Positions 17,106 to 26,179 of a stretch of 64,000 nt of DNA are shown here, in pieces. The translations under genes and the position numbers were made by a program. The stretch comes from Pseudomonas sp. R37(2017) (GTDB lineage Bacteria > Pseudomonadota > Gammaproteobacteria > Pseudomonadales > Pseudomonadaceae), in the NCBI RefSeq assembly GCF_002113375.1, contig NZ_NEHO01000010.1, forward strand, positions 144,246-208,245. The letters are read 5' to 3'. The notes under the pieces were generated by a model, which worked only from the letters and a program-made list of their open reading frames with translations, was not told the origin of the DNA and searched no databases. Each line of letters starts with the position of its first letter. Position 1 is the stretch's first letter.

Positions 17106-18449
17106 ATGCGCAAGATCGACGTACATGAGGTTATCGACAACGCTCGTTTCAACCGCTTTCACTGGATGGTGCTGTTCTGGTGTGCCTTGATCATCATCTT
17201 CGACGGTTACGATCTGGTGATCTACGGCGTGGTCTTGCCGATGCTGATGAAAGAATGGGCGCTCAGTCCTTTGCAAGCCGGTGCACTGGGCAGCTATGCA
17301 CTGTTCGGCATGATGTTTGGCGCGCTGTTCTTCGGTCCGCTGTCCGACAGGATCGGCCGCAAGAAGGCCATCACGATCTGCGTGATGCTCTTCAGTGGCT
17401 TCACCGTGCTCAATGGTTTCGCCCGAAACCCCACCGAGTTCGGCCTTTGTCGCTTCATTGCCGGGCTCGGCATTGGCGGCGTGATGCCTAACGTCGTGGC
17501 ACTGATGAACGAGTACGCGCCGAAAAAAATCCGCAGCACTCTGGTCGCGATCATGTTCAGCGGTTACTCGGTGGGTGGCATGTTGTCCGCCGGGCTGGGC
17601 ATTGTGCTGATCCCGAGCTTCGGCTGGCAGTCGGTGTTTTACGTGGCGGTCCTGCCGTTGCTGTTGTTGCCGCTGATCATGTATTTCCTGCCCGAATCGG
17701 TGGGCTTCATGTTGCGTCAGGGGCGTAATGAAGAGGCGCGCAACATTCTTCAACGCATCGATCCGGCCTGCGTCGCACAACCGTCTGACCAATTGCACAT
17801 GGCCGAAGTGAAAGGCACGGGCACCCCGGTGCTGCAGTTGTTTCGTGAGGGCCGTGCGCTGCGCACGCTGATGCTGTGGCTGGCGTTTTTCTGCTGCCTG
17901 TTGATGGTCTACGCGCTGAGTTCCTGGCTGCCGAAACTGATGGCCAACGCCGGTTACAGCCTGGGTTCGAGCCTGTCGTTCCTGCTGGTGTTGAACTTCG
18001 GGGCGATCTTCGGCGCAGTCGGCGGCGGGGTGCTGGGTGACAAGCTCAATCTGCCGAAAGTGCTGGCGGTGTTTTTCGCCATGGCGGCGGTGTCGATCAC
18101 GCTGTTGGGCTTCAATAGCCCGATGCCGGTACTGTACCTGCTGATCGCCATTGCGGGTGCCACCACCATTGGTTCGCAGATTCTCCTGTACGCCTGCGCC
18201 GCGCAGTTTTATTCCATGACGATTCGTTCGACCGGTCTGGGCTGGGCGTCGGGCATTGGGCGCAACGGGGCCATCGTCGGCCCGTTGCTGGGCGGTGCTT
18301 TGCTCGGGATCAGCTTGCCCCTGCAACTGAACTTCATGGCGTTTGCCTTGCCCGGTGCGGTGGCAGCCCTGGCCATGACCGTGTTCGCCATCAGCAGTCG
18401 ACGCAGCGTGGCTGGCGTCAATCCAGCGTTGTCAGCGACCGGTGCCTGA
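17106..18449 (+). CDS. benK: Aromatic acid:H+ symporter, BenK-like (MFS)
   Basis: The 447-residue protein has 12 predicted membrane helices and the AAHS-family landmarks FDGYDLVIYGVVLP in helix 1, GPLSDRIGRKKAI between helices 2 and 3, and ARNPTEFGLCRFIAGLGIGG. BenK/PcaK transporters take up benzoate or 4-hydroxybenzoate with protons. An AGAG ribosome site precedes the ATG. It is followed after 3 bp by benE and then by a porin gene, which supports benzoate as the substrate. Exact specificity is inferred from neighbours. Confidence 0.82.
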   Translation: MRKIDVHEVIDNARFNRFHWMVLFWCALIIIFDGYDLVIYGVVLPMLMKEWALSPLQAGALGSYALFGMMFGALFFGPLSDRIGRKKAITICVMLFSGFTVLNGFARNPTEFGLCRFIAGLGIGGVMPNVVALMNEYAPKKIRSTLVAIMFSGYSVGGMLSAGLGIVLIPSFGWQSVFYVAVLPLLLLPLIMYFLPESVGFMLRQGRNEEARNILQRIDPACVAQPSDQLHMAEVKGTGTPVLQLFREGRALRTLMLWLAFFCCLLMVYALSSWLPKLMANAGYSLGSSLSFLLVLNFGAIFGAVGGGVLGDKLNLPKVLAVFFAMAAVSITLLGFNSPMPVLYLLIAIAGATTIGSQILLYACAAQFYSMTIRSTGLGWASGIGRNGAIVGPLLGGALLGISLPLQLNFMAFALPGAVAALAMTVFAISSRRSVAGVNPALSATGA

Positions 18450-18452
18450 ATC

Positions 18453-19673
18453 ATGAAAGCGTTTTTCCAGGACTTCTCGTTGTCAGCCGCCGTGGCTGGA
18501 TTCATTGCCACGGTGATTTCCTACGCCGGCCCATTAGTGATCATTTTTCAGGCGGCAGAAGCGGCACATCTTTCACGGGAAGTGTTGTCGTCCTGGATCT
18601 GGGCGATCTCTATTGGCAGTGCCGTGCTCGGTATCGGTTTGAGCCTGCGCTACCGCGTTCCGGTGATCATCGCCTGGTCGGCGCCGGGTTCGGCGTTGCT
18701 GGTGACACTGTTGCCTGACATCTCCATGGCAGAGGCGGTGGGCGCTTATTTGGTCAGCAGCCTGATCATTTTCGTGGTTGGCATCTCGGGGGCTTTCGAC
18801 CGGATCATCAGCAAGCTGCCCGCCGCCATCGCGGCGGCGATGCTGGCGGGGATCCTGTTCAGTTTCGGCACCGGGTTGTTCGTATCGATGCAGCACAAGC
18901 CGTTGCTGGTCCTGGCGATGTTTGCCTGCTACCTGATCTGCAAGCGTGTGATACCGCGTTTTGCGGTGATGATGGTGCTGTTGGTGGGGTGTTCGATTGC
19001 CGCGCTCACCGGTGATTTGCATCGTGAAGCGCTGGTGATCGGCCTGGCCACGCCGGTGTGGATTACGCCCGAGTTCAGCCTGGGCGCGATCCTCAACATC
19101 GCCTTGCCGCTGGTGATGGTGGCGCTGACCGGTCAGTTCGTGCCCGGCATGGCGGTGCTGCGCGCCAGTGGATATCCAACGCCGGCGAGCCCGATCATCG
19201 CCAGTAGCGCCCTGGGCACGGCATTGCTGGCGCCGTTTGGTTGCCATGGACTGAATCTGGCGGCCATCACTGCGGCGATCTGCACCGGTCGCGAATCCCA
19301 CGAAGATCCGCGCAAACGCTACGTGGCCGGGGTCGTCGGCGGCCTGTGCTACCTGCTGTTGGGGATCTTCGGCGCCACGCTGGTCTCGCTGTTTTCAGCG
19401 TTCCCCAAGGAGTTGATCGCGGCGCTGGCCGGGCTCGCCCTGTTCGCCGCCATTGCGGGTGCGTTGACGGGCGCGATGGCGGTGCCGAGCGATCGTGAAG
19501 CCGCGCTGGTGACCTTTCTGGTCACGGCTTCGGGCATGTCGTTGTTCGCTTTGTCCGCGGCGTTCTGGGGGCTGATTTTCGGCATGGCCACCCATGTGCT
19601 GTTGAGCGCTCGTCGTTCCGTTCCCCTTCGCAAATCCACTGCAACCGAAGCTCTTCAACCCGTCGATCAATAA
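18453..19673 (+). CDS. benE: Benzoate/H+ symporter BenE
   Basis: This 406-residue inner-membrane protein has about 12 helices and the BenE family signatures IIAWSAPGSALL, GCHGLNLAAITAAICTGRESHEDP and ALAGLALFAAIAGAL. BenE imports benzoate. The gene begins 3 bp after the MFS gene and is followed 16 bp later by the porin, so the three probably form one transcript. Confidence 0.9.
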   Translation: MKAFFQDFSLSAAVAGFIATVISYAGPLVIIFQAAEAAHLSREVLSSWIWAISIGSAVLGIGLSLRYRVPVIIAWSAPGSALLVTLLPDISMAEAVGAYLVSSLIIFVVGISGAFDRIISKLPAAIAAAMLAGILFSFGTGLFVSMQHKPLLVLAMFACYLICKRVIPRFAVMMVLLVGCSIAALTGDLHREALVIGLATPVWITPEFSLGAILNIALPLVMVALTGQFVPGMAVLRASGYPTPASPIIASSALGTALLAPFGCHGLNLAAITAAICTGRESHEDPRKRYVAGVVGGLCYLLLGIFGATLVSLFSAFPKELIAALAGLALFAAIAGALTGAMAVPSDREAALVTFLVTASGMSLFALSAAFWGLIFGMATHVLLSARRSVPLRKSTATEALQPVDQ

Positions 19674-19689
19674 CAATAAGAGACAAACG

Positions 19690-20958
19690 ATGAAACAGAT
19701 TCTCCCAACAACCGGTTCGGCGTTGGCCCTGGCTGTCGTCTCGAGTTTTTCCACAGGCACGATGGCCGCTGAAAAAGGCTTTGTCGAAGACACCACCGCG
19801 ACGTTGCAGGCGCGCAATTACTACTTCAGCCGCGACTATTCCGACATCGTCGGCGCCAACCAGCAATCGAAGGCTGAAGAGTGGGCGCAAGGTTTCATCC
19901 TCAACGTGAAGTCCGGATACACCCAGGGCACCGTTGGGGTTGGGGTGGATGTCATCGGCTTGCTCGGCCTCAAGCTCGACAGTGCTCCGGACCGGACCAA
20001 TACCGGTTTGCTGCCAGTGCAGGACGACGGTCGTGCGGCGGACAACTACAGCCGCCTGAAAGGCGCGTTGAAGATGCGCTACTCCAGAACCGAGCTGAAA
20101 GTCGGTGAGCTGCAACCCAATCTGCCAGTGTTGGCATTCAGCGATATTCGCCTGCTGCCGCCGAGTTATCAGGGCGCAAGCATCACCTCCAACGAGATCA
20201 ATGGCCTGACGGTGCAGGGGGGGCACTTGAGTTCCACCAGCCTGCGCAACGAGGCTGGCGACGAAAAGATGCAAGCGATGCTGGGTCATGTGCCGCAGCG
20301 TCAGGTCAGCAGTGATGGTTTCAATTTTGCCGGCGCTGATTATGCCTTCAACGACAAGCGCAGCTCGGTCAGCGCCTGGTATGGGCAACTGGAAGATATC
20401 TACAACCAGCGTTTTCTGGGTTTAAAGCACAGTGAGCCGGTGGGCGACTGGACCCTCGGCGCCAACCTCGGATACTACGATTCGCGCGAGGACGGCAAAA
20501 AACTGCTGGGCAACATCGACAACCAGGCGTTCTTCTCGTTGCTGTCGGCCAAGCGTGGCGGTCATACGTTCTACGTCGGCTATCAGGGCATGTTCGGCGA
20601 CAGCGCATTTCCGCGGGTGTTTGCCAACATCTCGCCGCTGGGCAACGAAGTGCCGACCTACGAGTTCGCCTTTACCGATGAACGTTCCTGGCAGGCGCGC
20701 TATGACTACGACTTCGCGGCGCTCGGCGTACCGGGGCTGACCAGCACCGTGCGCTACATCAGCGGCAACAACGTCGATACCGGCAAGGGCTATGAAGGCA
20801 AGGATCGCGAGCGTGACCTGGACATCGGCTATGTGCTGCAGAGCGGCAGCCTCAAGGGCCTTGGCATCCGTGTGCGCAACGCGATGGCGCGTTCAAACTA
20901 CCGCAGTGATATTGACGAGAACCGCTTGATCCTCAGCTACACCTGGACTTTGTTATGA
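19690..20958 (+). CDS. benF: OprD-family outer membrane porin (BenF-like)
   Basis: The 422-residue protein has a signal peptide ending at about TMA-AEKG. An OprD-type barrel follows, with the conserved start FVEDTTATLQARNYYFSRDY, a middle segment VKSGYTQGTVGVGVDVIGLLGLKLD and the C-terminal RLILSYTWTLL ending in an aromatic-hydrophobic signature. OprD porins pass small carboxylates; after benK and benE the likely cargo is benzoate. It is convergent with the DUF2790 gene, 8 bp away. Confidence 0.85.
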   Translation: MKQILPTTGSALALAVVSSFSTGTMAAEKGFVEDTTATLQARNYYFSRDYSDIVGANQQSKAEEWAQGFILNVKSGYTQGTVGVGVDVIGLLGLKLDSAPDRTNTGLLPVQDDGRAADNYSRLKGALKMRYSRTELKVGELQPNLPVLAFSDIRLLPPSYQGASITSNEINGLTVQGGHLSSTSLRNEAGDEKMQAMLGHVPQRQVSSDGFNFAGADYAFNDKRSSVSAWYGQLEDIYNQRFLGLKHSEPVGDWTLGANLGYYDSREDGKKLLGNIDNQAFFSLLSAKRGGHTFYVGYQGMFGDSAFPRVFANISPLGNEVPTYEFAFTDERSWQARYDYDFAALGVPGLTSTVRYISGNNVDTGKGYEGKDRERDLDIGYVLQSGSLKGLGIRVRNAMARSNYRSDIDENRLILSYTWTLL

Positions 20959-20966
20959 GCCATTGA

Positions 20967-21209
20967 TCACAGGCTGCTGGTGCAATCACCGATGACGTCG
21001 TAGGTCACGCGGTGGGTCTGGCCCTGATGATCGACATACTCCATGGTCGCCGGTACAACCCCGCACGCGGTCGCAGTGGCGGACACGGAAACCACCTTGG
21101 CGATGTCCAGTGGCTGCGCCGGGTTGTACAGGACTGCGAGAGGCTCGTTGTCAGCGGCCATGGCCGAGGTGGCGATGACGGTCAGCAACAGGCTGATCAA
21201 CGTTTTCAT
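20967..21209 (-). CDS. DUF2790 periplasmic protein
   Basis: This 80-residue protein has a signal peptide (MKTLISLLLTVIATSAMA, cleaved before ADNE) and a short DUF2790 domain with a Cys in TATACGVVP and one in IGDCTSSL that may form a disulfide. Copies of this family are common in Pseudomonas and their function is unknown. Confidence 0.8.
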   Translation of the reverse strand: MKTLISLLLTVIATSAMAADNEPLAVLYNPAQPLDIAKVVSVSATATACGVVPATMEYVDHQGQTHRVTYDVIGDCTSSL

Positions 21210-21331
21210 GTTGGCGTGCTCCGTGTCGGTGTCGATGTCTGAATTTTAGTCTTTGCCACCAACGGATAAAGGGGCGAGCGATGGATGCAGCCTTACATAA
21301 AACGTAACAGTCATCGCCCGCAGGGGGGCTT

Positions 21332-22264
21332 ATGGATGTGCTTAACAATTTGCGCGTGTTCATCCGGGTGGTGGACTGCGCCAGTTTCACCGGGGCAGCC
21401 GATGCGCTGGATCTGTCGACCGCGCAGGTATCCCGCTTGGTGGCGGATCTGGAGGAGCATGTTCAGGCGCGTCTGTTGCAGCGAACCACGCGACGCTTGA
21501 GCCTGACCGACGCCGGCGAACGTTTCCTGCTGCGCAGCCGGCAAATCGTCGAAGCCATGGATGAGGCGACCGCCGAGGCCCGCGGCGCTCATATCAATCC
21601 GGCTGGACGCCTGCGGGTGCACTGCATGAACGGCCTGGGCGTGCTGCTCACACCGTTGATTGCCCGCTATACCGAGCTTTATCCCGATGTGGTGTTCGAA
21701 CTGACCTTGTCGCAGTGCAATCCCGATCCACTGGAGGAGGGGCACGATGTGGTGATTTCGATTGCTCCCGAACTGGTCGACTCGCAAATGGTTGCCCAGG
21801 CCATCGGGCAAATCTACAGCGTGCCCTGTGCCGCCCCGAGTTACTTGCAGCGCCGGGGTGTGCCACAGCAGCCGCTGGCGCTGAACGATCATCGATGCCT
21901 GCGCTTGCTCGACCCGTTGTACAGCGATCAATGGCTATTTCAGGACGAGTACGGCGAGCACGCCGTCAGCCCGGCCAAGACCTTTCAGTGCAATGTCGCC
22001 GAGTCGATGGTCAAGGCTTCGGAAGCGGGCATGGGCATCAGCCTGCTGCCGTTCTACACCGCGACGCGGCCCTTGAGCGACGGCACATTGCTGCGCGTGT
22101 TACCGGCTTGGCGCCTGCGCGAACGCAATGTGTATGCGCTGTATCCTTCGCGACGTTTTCTCGATGCCAAGGTCCGTACCTGGGTGGACTTTCTCAAGTC
22201 AGAGCTACCGAAGCTGTTCGCCGAACATGACGCGGTGATGAGCGATCCGCGACATTGGGCTTGA
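21332..22264 (+). CDS. LysR-type transcriptional regulator
   Basis: The 310-residue protein has an N-terminal winged helix (LNNLRVFIRVVDCASFTGAADALDLSTAQVSRLVADLE, residues 4-42) and a LysR substrate-binding domain. A CrgA-like architecture is suggested by AGRLRVHCMNGLGVLL and QRTTRRLSLTDAGERFL. It lies next to the benzoate transport genes but is separated from them by the opposing DUF2790 gene, so it need not control them. BenR, the usual ben regulator, is an AraC protein and is not present here. Confidence 0.88.
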   Translation: MDVLNNLRVFIRVVDCASFTGAADALDLSTAQVSRLVADLEEHVQARLLQRTTRRLSLTDAGERFLLRSRQIVEAMDEATAEARGAHINPAGRLRVHCMNGLGVLLTPLIARYTELYPDVVFELTLSQCNPDPLEEGHDVVISIAPELVDSQMVAQAIGQIYSVPCAAPSYLQRRGVPQQPLALNDHRCLRLLDPLYSDQWLFQDEYGEHAVSPAKTFQCNVAESMVKASEAGMGISLLPFYTATRPLSDGTLLRVLPAWRLRERNVYALYPSRRFLDAKVRTWVDFLKSELPKLFAEHDAVMSDPRHWA

Positions 22265-22334
22265 AGGCAAAGGGCAGGCGAGCAGCGGTGTAGACTGAGG
22301 GCCTGTTGTTCTTCGCCTGGAGGTGCGCGTAGCC

Positions 22335-23024
22335 ATGATCGGTGCAGAGTTGCTGTCATCGCAAACCCTTGCGGTCGGCTGGCTGATTTATGTGCCGGTG
22401 CTGATTTGGGCGATCTGTCGCGCGCCGTGGGTTGAACTGTTCACCGACAGTCGTCGTCAGCATCTGCTGTTCGGAACGGTGTTTGCGCTGTTTCTGTTGT
22501 GGATGGTGCGGCGCGACTTTGATACCGGTGTGTCTTACCACTTCATCGGCATGACCGCGGTGACGCTACTGCTGGACTGGCCTCTGGCACTGGTGGGTGG
22601 CCTGGTGGCGCAATCGGGGCTGGTGCTGCTTGGTCGACAGGACCTGGTGGCGGTCGGGGTCAATGGTGCGCTGTTGATTGCTTTGCCGGTACTGGTCACC
22701 GAATGCTGCGCCATTCTGGTGGAGCGTGCGCAGCCGCGAAATCTCTTCGTGTATATCTTCGTTTCCGGATTCTTTGCCGCCGCGCTGTCCGCGTTGCTGT
22801 GCCTGCTGCTGGCGCTGTGGTTGCTGTGGTTCGATGAGCGTTTCGAGATGCCTTACTGGCTTGAGGATTTTGTCGGCTACCTGTGGCTGATCATTTTCCC
22901 GGAGGCGTTTATCAACGGCATGGTGGTCAGTGCGCTGGTGGTGTTCTGCCCGGAATGGCTGGAAACGTTCAACCGCACCCGCTACCTCTCGGCCCCCTGG
23001 AAAGACGACGATCCCAAGTCTTGA
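22335..23024 (+). CDS. Multi-pass membrane protein, COG3235/CbiM-like
   Basis: The product of about 229 residues is almost entirely hydrophobic, with six or seven membrane helices. It resembles the COG3235 group often named energy-coupling factor ABC transporter permease. I prefer the ATG at 22335; a GTG at 22323 in the same frame overlaps the GGAGG ribosome site. No transporter ATPase gene is nearby, so the ECF label is doubtful here. Confidence 0.68.
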   Translation: MIGAELLSSQTLAVGWLIYVPVLIWAICRAPWVELFTDSRRQHLLFGTVFALFLLWMVRRDFDTGVSYHFIGMTAVTLLLDWPLALVGGLVAQSGLVLLGRQDLVAVGVNGALLIALPVLVTECCAILVERAQPRNLFVYIFVSGFFAAALSALLCLLLALWLLWFDERFEMPYWLEDFVGYLWLIIFPEAFINGMVVSALVVFCPEWLETFNRTRYLSAPWKDDDPKS

Positions 23025-23042
23025 AATCGTCGACTCGGTGGA

Positions 23043-23243
23043 TCAATGACGCGGGTCGAAGTCGCCGCTGAACAACTCGTCCTCGGCGTCGGGAGCTACC
23101 GGGATCTTGTGTTCTTCGGAGGCCCAGGCACCCAGGTCGATCAGTTTGCAGCGGTCGGAGCAGAAGGGCCGGAATTTGCTCTCGGCGGTCCATTCCACAG
23201 GGGCGCCACAGGTTGGGCATTCGACGGTTGTTGGTTGGCTCAT
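23043..23243 (-). CDS. yacG: DNA gyrase inhibitor YacG
   Basis: This 66-residue zinc protein has the motif CPTCG...PFCSDRC, four Cys in a CxxC-CxxxC finger, followed by IDLGAWASEEHKIP. YacG binds GyrB and inhibits gyrase in vitro. Its ATG overlaps the coaE stop (ATGA), and the coaE-yacG pair is conserved widely. Confidence 0.93.
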   Translation of the reverse strand: MSQPTTVECPTCGAPVEWTAESKFRPFCSDRCKLIDLGAWASEEHKIPVAPDAEDELFSGDFDPRH

Positions 23244-23863
23244 GACTGGCCTCCACGCAAAGTAAGATAAAAGTGATGCAGGCGTTCGACCTCGCTGTGC
23301 AACCAGGCAAGGTCGCGGTCATTGACCACGACGTCGTCGGCATGGCTCACGCGGTCCTGGCGGCTGGACTGGGCCTTGAGGATCGCCTGGACTTGCTGTT
23401 CGCTGGTCTGGTCTCGTTGCAGGGTGCGTTCAATCTGCAATTGTTCCGGGGCATCGATCACCAGCACCCGATGGGTCATGGCGTATTGCCCGGACTCGAT
23501 CAGCAGCGGCGAAACCAGAATGGCATAAGGTGATTTTGCCAGCGCCAGGTGGTGAGCGATTTCCTCGCCGATCAGTGGATGCAGCAGGGCCTCCAGCCAG
23601 CGGCGCTCTTCGGGCACTTCGAAGATCAATTTGCGTAGCGCGGCACGGTCCAGTTGCCCGTCGGTTTGCAACACACGTGGGCCGAAGTGTTCGGCAATCC
23701 GTGCCAGTGCCGGGCGACCAGGCTCAACTACCCAGCGAGCGGCATGGTCGGCGTCGATCACGTGCACACCCAGATCGATGAAGTGTTGGGCCGCGGCGCT
23801 TTTGCCGCTGCCGATGCCACCGGTCAGGCCGAGAATCCAGGGTTTTTCCACAGGGGTATTCAT
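23240..23863 (-). CDS. coaE: Dephospho-CoA kinase
   Basis: CoaE phosphorylates dephospho-CoA, the last step of coenzyme A synthesis. The 207-residue protein has the P-loop GLTGGIGSGKS, the HVIDADHAAR substrate segment, and HPLIGEEI and PLLIESG motifs. The start at 23863 overlaps the pilD stop. The order pilD-coaE-yacG is the standard pseudomonad arrangement. Confidence 0.95.
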   Translation of the reverse strand: MNTPVEKPWILGLTGGIGSGKSAAAQHFIDLGVHVIDADHAARWVVEPGRPALARIAEHFGPRVLQTDGQLDRAALRKLIFEVPEERRWLEALLHPLIGEEIAHHLALAKSPYAILVSPLLIESGQYAMTHRVLVIDAPEQLQIERTLQRDQTSEQQVQAILKAQSSRQDRVSHADDVVVNDRDLAWLHSEVERLHHFYLTLRGGQS

Positions 23864-24732
23864 TTCAAACCGACAAACTGCCAATAGAGGTCGGTTATTT
23901 GACCACCCCAGAGCAAGGCAATCCAGCCGGCAATGGCCAGATAAGGGCCGAAAGGGATCGGAGTCGAGGTTTTCGCACTGCGCCAGCGCAGCAGCATCAA
24001 GCCGATAATGGCACCCACCAGCGAGGACAGCAGGATGGTCAGTGGCAAAATCTGCCAGCCACCCCAGGCGCCCAGCATCGCCAGCAGCTTGAAGTCACCG
24101 TAGCCCATGCCGTCCTTGCCCGTTAGCAGCTTGAACAGCCAGAACACCGACCACAGCAAGCTGTAGCCGGCAATCGCGCCCCAAAGCGCTTCGTGCAGCG
24201 ACACGAACAGGCCAAAACTGTTGATGATCAACCCCAGCCACAGCAACGGCAGCACCAATACGTCCGGCAATATCTGATGTTCGGCATCGATCAGGCTCAT
24301 CGCCAGCAAACCCCAGCTCAGGACCAGCACCAGGCAGGCCGGCCAACCAAAGCCGAAGTGCCAGGCGACAAACGCCGACAGCGCGCCACAAGCCAGTTCA
24401 GTCAACGGGTAGCGTGGGCTGATCGCCGTCGCGCAGGCTGAACAGCGGCCGCGCAAAAACACATAACTGAGCAGCGGGATGTTTTCCCATGCGCGGATTC
24501 GGTGACCGCAGTGCGGGCACTGGGAGTGAGGCAGCAGCAGGTTGAAGGTCGGCATCGGCGTTTCGCCAGGCAGCCCGAGAATGTCATGGGCCTGTACACG
24601 CCAGTCGCGTTCGAGCATTTTCGGCAGGCGCCAGATCAGCACGTTGAGGAAACTGCCGACCAACAGGCCAGTGATGCCTGCGACAAGGACAAAGGCCAGC
24701 GGATAGTGAGTCAGAATTTCATTCAAGGGCAT
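23860..24732 (-). CDS. pilD: Prepilin peptidase/methyltransferase PilD
   Basis: PilD cuts class III leaders from pilins and from type II secretion pseudopilins and then methylates the new N-terminus. The 290-residue integral membrane protein has the N-terminal zinc-binding loop with two CxxC motifs (SQCPHCGH and GRCSACAT). The two catalytic Asp motifs are SLIDAEHQILPD and GMGYGDFKLLAMLGAW. Start at 24732 chosen to give MPLNEILTHYPL. It is 1 bp from the pilC stop. It is intact although other pilus genes are degraded, perhaps because type II secretion also needs it. Confidence 0.95.
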   Translation of the reverse strand: MPLNEILTHYPLAFVLVAGITGLLVGSFLNVLIWRLPKMLERDWRVQAHDILGLPGETPMPTFNLLLPHSQCPHCGHRIRAWENIPLLSYVFLRGRCSACATAISPRYPLTELACGALSAFVAWHFGFGWPACLVLVLSWGLLAMSLIDAEHQILPDVLVLPLLWLGLIINSFGLFVSLHEALWGAIAGYSLLWSVFWLFKLLTGKDGMGYGDFKLLAMLGAWGGWQILPLTILLSSLVGAIIGLMLLRWRSAKTSTPIPFGPYLAIAGWIALLWGGQITDLYWQFVGLK

Positions 24733-24733
24733 G

Positions 24734-25951
24734 TCAGATCGCTGAGCCGAGTTGGAAGATGGGCAGGTACATGGCAACTACCAGTCCACCGACGATAGCA
24801 CCCAGCACCACCATGATGAACGGTTCCATCAGGCTGGTGAGGTTATCGACCATGTTATCGACATCGTTTTCGTAGAAGCCCGCGACTTTGTCGAGCATAT
24901 TGTCCAGAGCACCGGACTCTTCGCCGATGGCGGTCATTTGTATCGCCATGTTCGGAAAAACGCCGGAGGTACGCATGGCGAAATTCAATTGCATGCCGGT
25001 AGAAACGTCTTGCCGGATGCGTGACACCGCACGCTTGAACACGATATTGCCGGTCGCGCCGGCCACTGATTCCAGGGCCTCCACCAGCGGCACGCCGGCA
25101 GCGAAAGTGGTCGACAGCGTACGGGCGAACCGGGCAACCGCGGACTTGTACATCAGCGTGCCCACCAGCGGCAGCTTCAGCAGCCAGGTGTCCACCAGAT
25201 CACGAAAGGCCGGGGATGTCTTGAGGGCATGGCGCACACCCAAGGTCATGGCGATCAGCGCGCCAAGGAGCGTCCACCACCAGGCCTGCATGAATTGCGA
25301 CAGGCCAATGACCATTAGGGTGAAGGCCGGCAGTTCGGCGCCAAAGCCTTTGAACACCGATTCGAACTGCGGCACGACATTGATCAGCAGAATCCCGGTG
25401 ACAACCGCCGCGACGAACACCACCACCAACGGGTAGGTCATGGCCTTTTTGATCCTGGCCTTGAGGCTTTCGCTTTTTTCCTTGTAGGTCGCGACCCGCT
25501 CCAAAAGGGTGTCGAGGGCACCGGCCTGCTCGCCGGCATCCACCAGGTTGCAATACAGCTCATCGAAATACCGGGGTTTCTTGCGCAGGGCGGCGGCGAA
25601 GCTGTTGCCAGCCGCGACTTCCTGTTTCAGTTCGTCCACCAGTGTGCGCATGGCCGGATTGTCAAAGCCTTCGCCGATGATGTCGAACGACTGCAGCAAC
25701 GGCACGCCGGCTTTCATCATCGTCGCCATTTGCCGGGTGAACAGGGCAATGTCCCGGGCCTTGATGGGCTTGCCCAGGTTGAAAACCGATGGACTTTTCT
25801 TGCGAACCTTGCCGGGATTGATGCCTTGCTTGCGCAGTTTCGCCTTGATCAGCGCCGGGTTCTGGCCGCTGAGCTCACCGGTTACCTTTGTGCCTTTGCG
25901 GTCAATGCCTTCCCATGCATACACGCTGATTTTCGCTGCCTTGACCGCCAT
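24734..25951 (-). CDS. pilC: Type IV pilus inner-membrane platform protein PilC
   Basis: The 405-residue protein contains two T2SSF domains (about residues 68-195 and 270-395) with membrane helices between and after them. Landmarks are LFTRQMATMMKAGVPLLQ and FARTLSTTFAAGVPLVEAL, and GEESGALDNMLDKVAGFYEN near the end. PilC anchors the assembly and retraction ATPases. In P. aeruginosa pilB precedes pilC; here pilC directly follows the pilA divergent region and pilB is missing. Confidence 0.93.
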   Translation of the reverse strand: MAVKAAKISVYAWEGIDRKGTKVTGELSGQNPALIKAKLRKQGINPGKVRKKSPSVFNLGKPIKARDIALFTRQMATMMKAGVPLLQSFDIIGEGFDNPAMRTLVDELKQEVAAGNSFAAALRKKPRYFDELYCNLVDAGEQAGALDTLLERVATYKEKSESLKARIKKAMTYPLVVVFVAAVVTGILLINVVPQFESVFKGFGAELPAFTLMVIGLSQFMQAWWWTLLGALIAMTLGVRHALKTSPAFRDLVDTWLLKLPLVGTLMYKSAVARFARTLSTTFAAGVPLVEALESVAGATGNIVFKRAVSRIRQDVSTGMQLNFAMRTSGVFPNMAIQMTAIGEESGALDNMLDKVAGFYENDVDNMVDNLTSLMEPFIMVVLGAIVGGLVVAMYLPIFQLGSAI

Positions 25952-26115
25952 GTTCAGTCCTGGGTAATACGGTTGAGTGGGGTTTTATAGCCTAGTCAAA
26001 CGACGGAGCCAAACCACCCAGGGCGAGGTGACAAAAAACGTCAGATAGTGCTGATCCAGGCGGGAGGAAAGGGCTTCATGGCCGCCACGCCCCCTGCCAA
26101 CCGGGGCTTTGGGTC

Positions 26116-26132
26116 TTGGCACAGGCTGTGCT
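26116..26132 (+). promoter_or_regulatory. Sigma-54 promoter of pilA
   Basis: TTGGCAC-N5-GTGCT has the invariant GG and GC at -24/-12 spacing and lies 48 bp upstream of the pilA ATG. PilR is the expected activator. Confidence 0.8.
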
Positions 26133-26179
26133 GCCACGGGGCAGGTCATGAACCTTCGACTCATGCATGGAGCTTGTAC

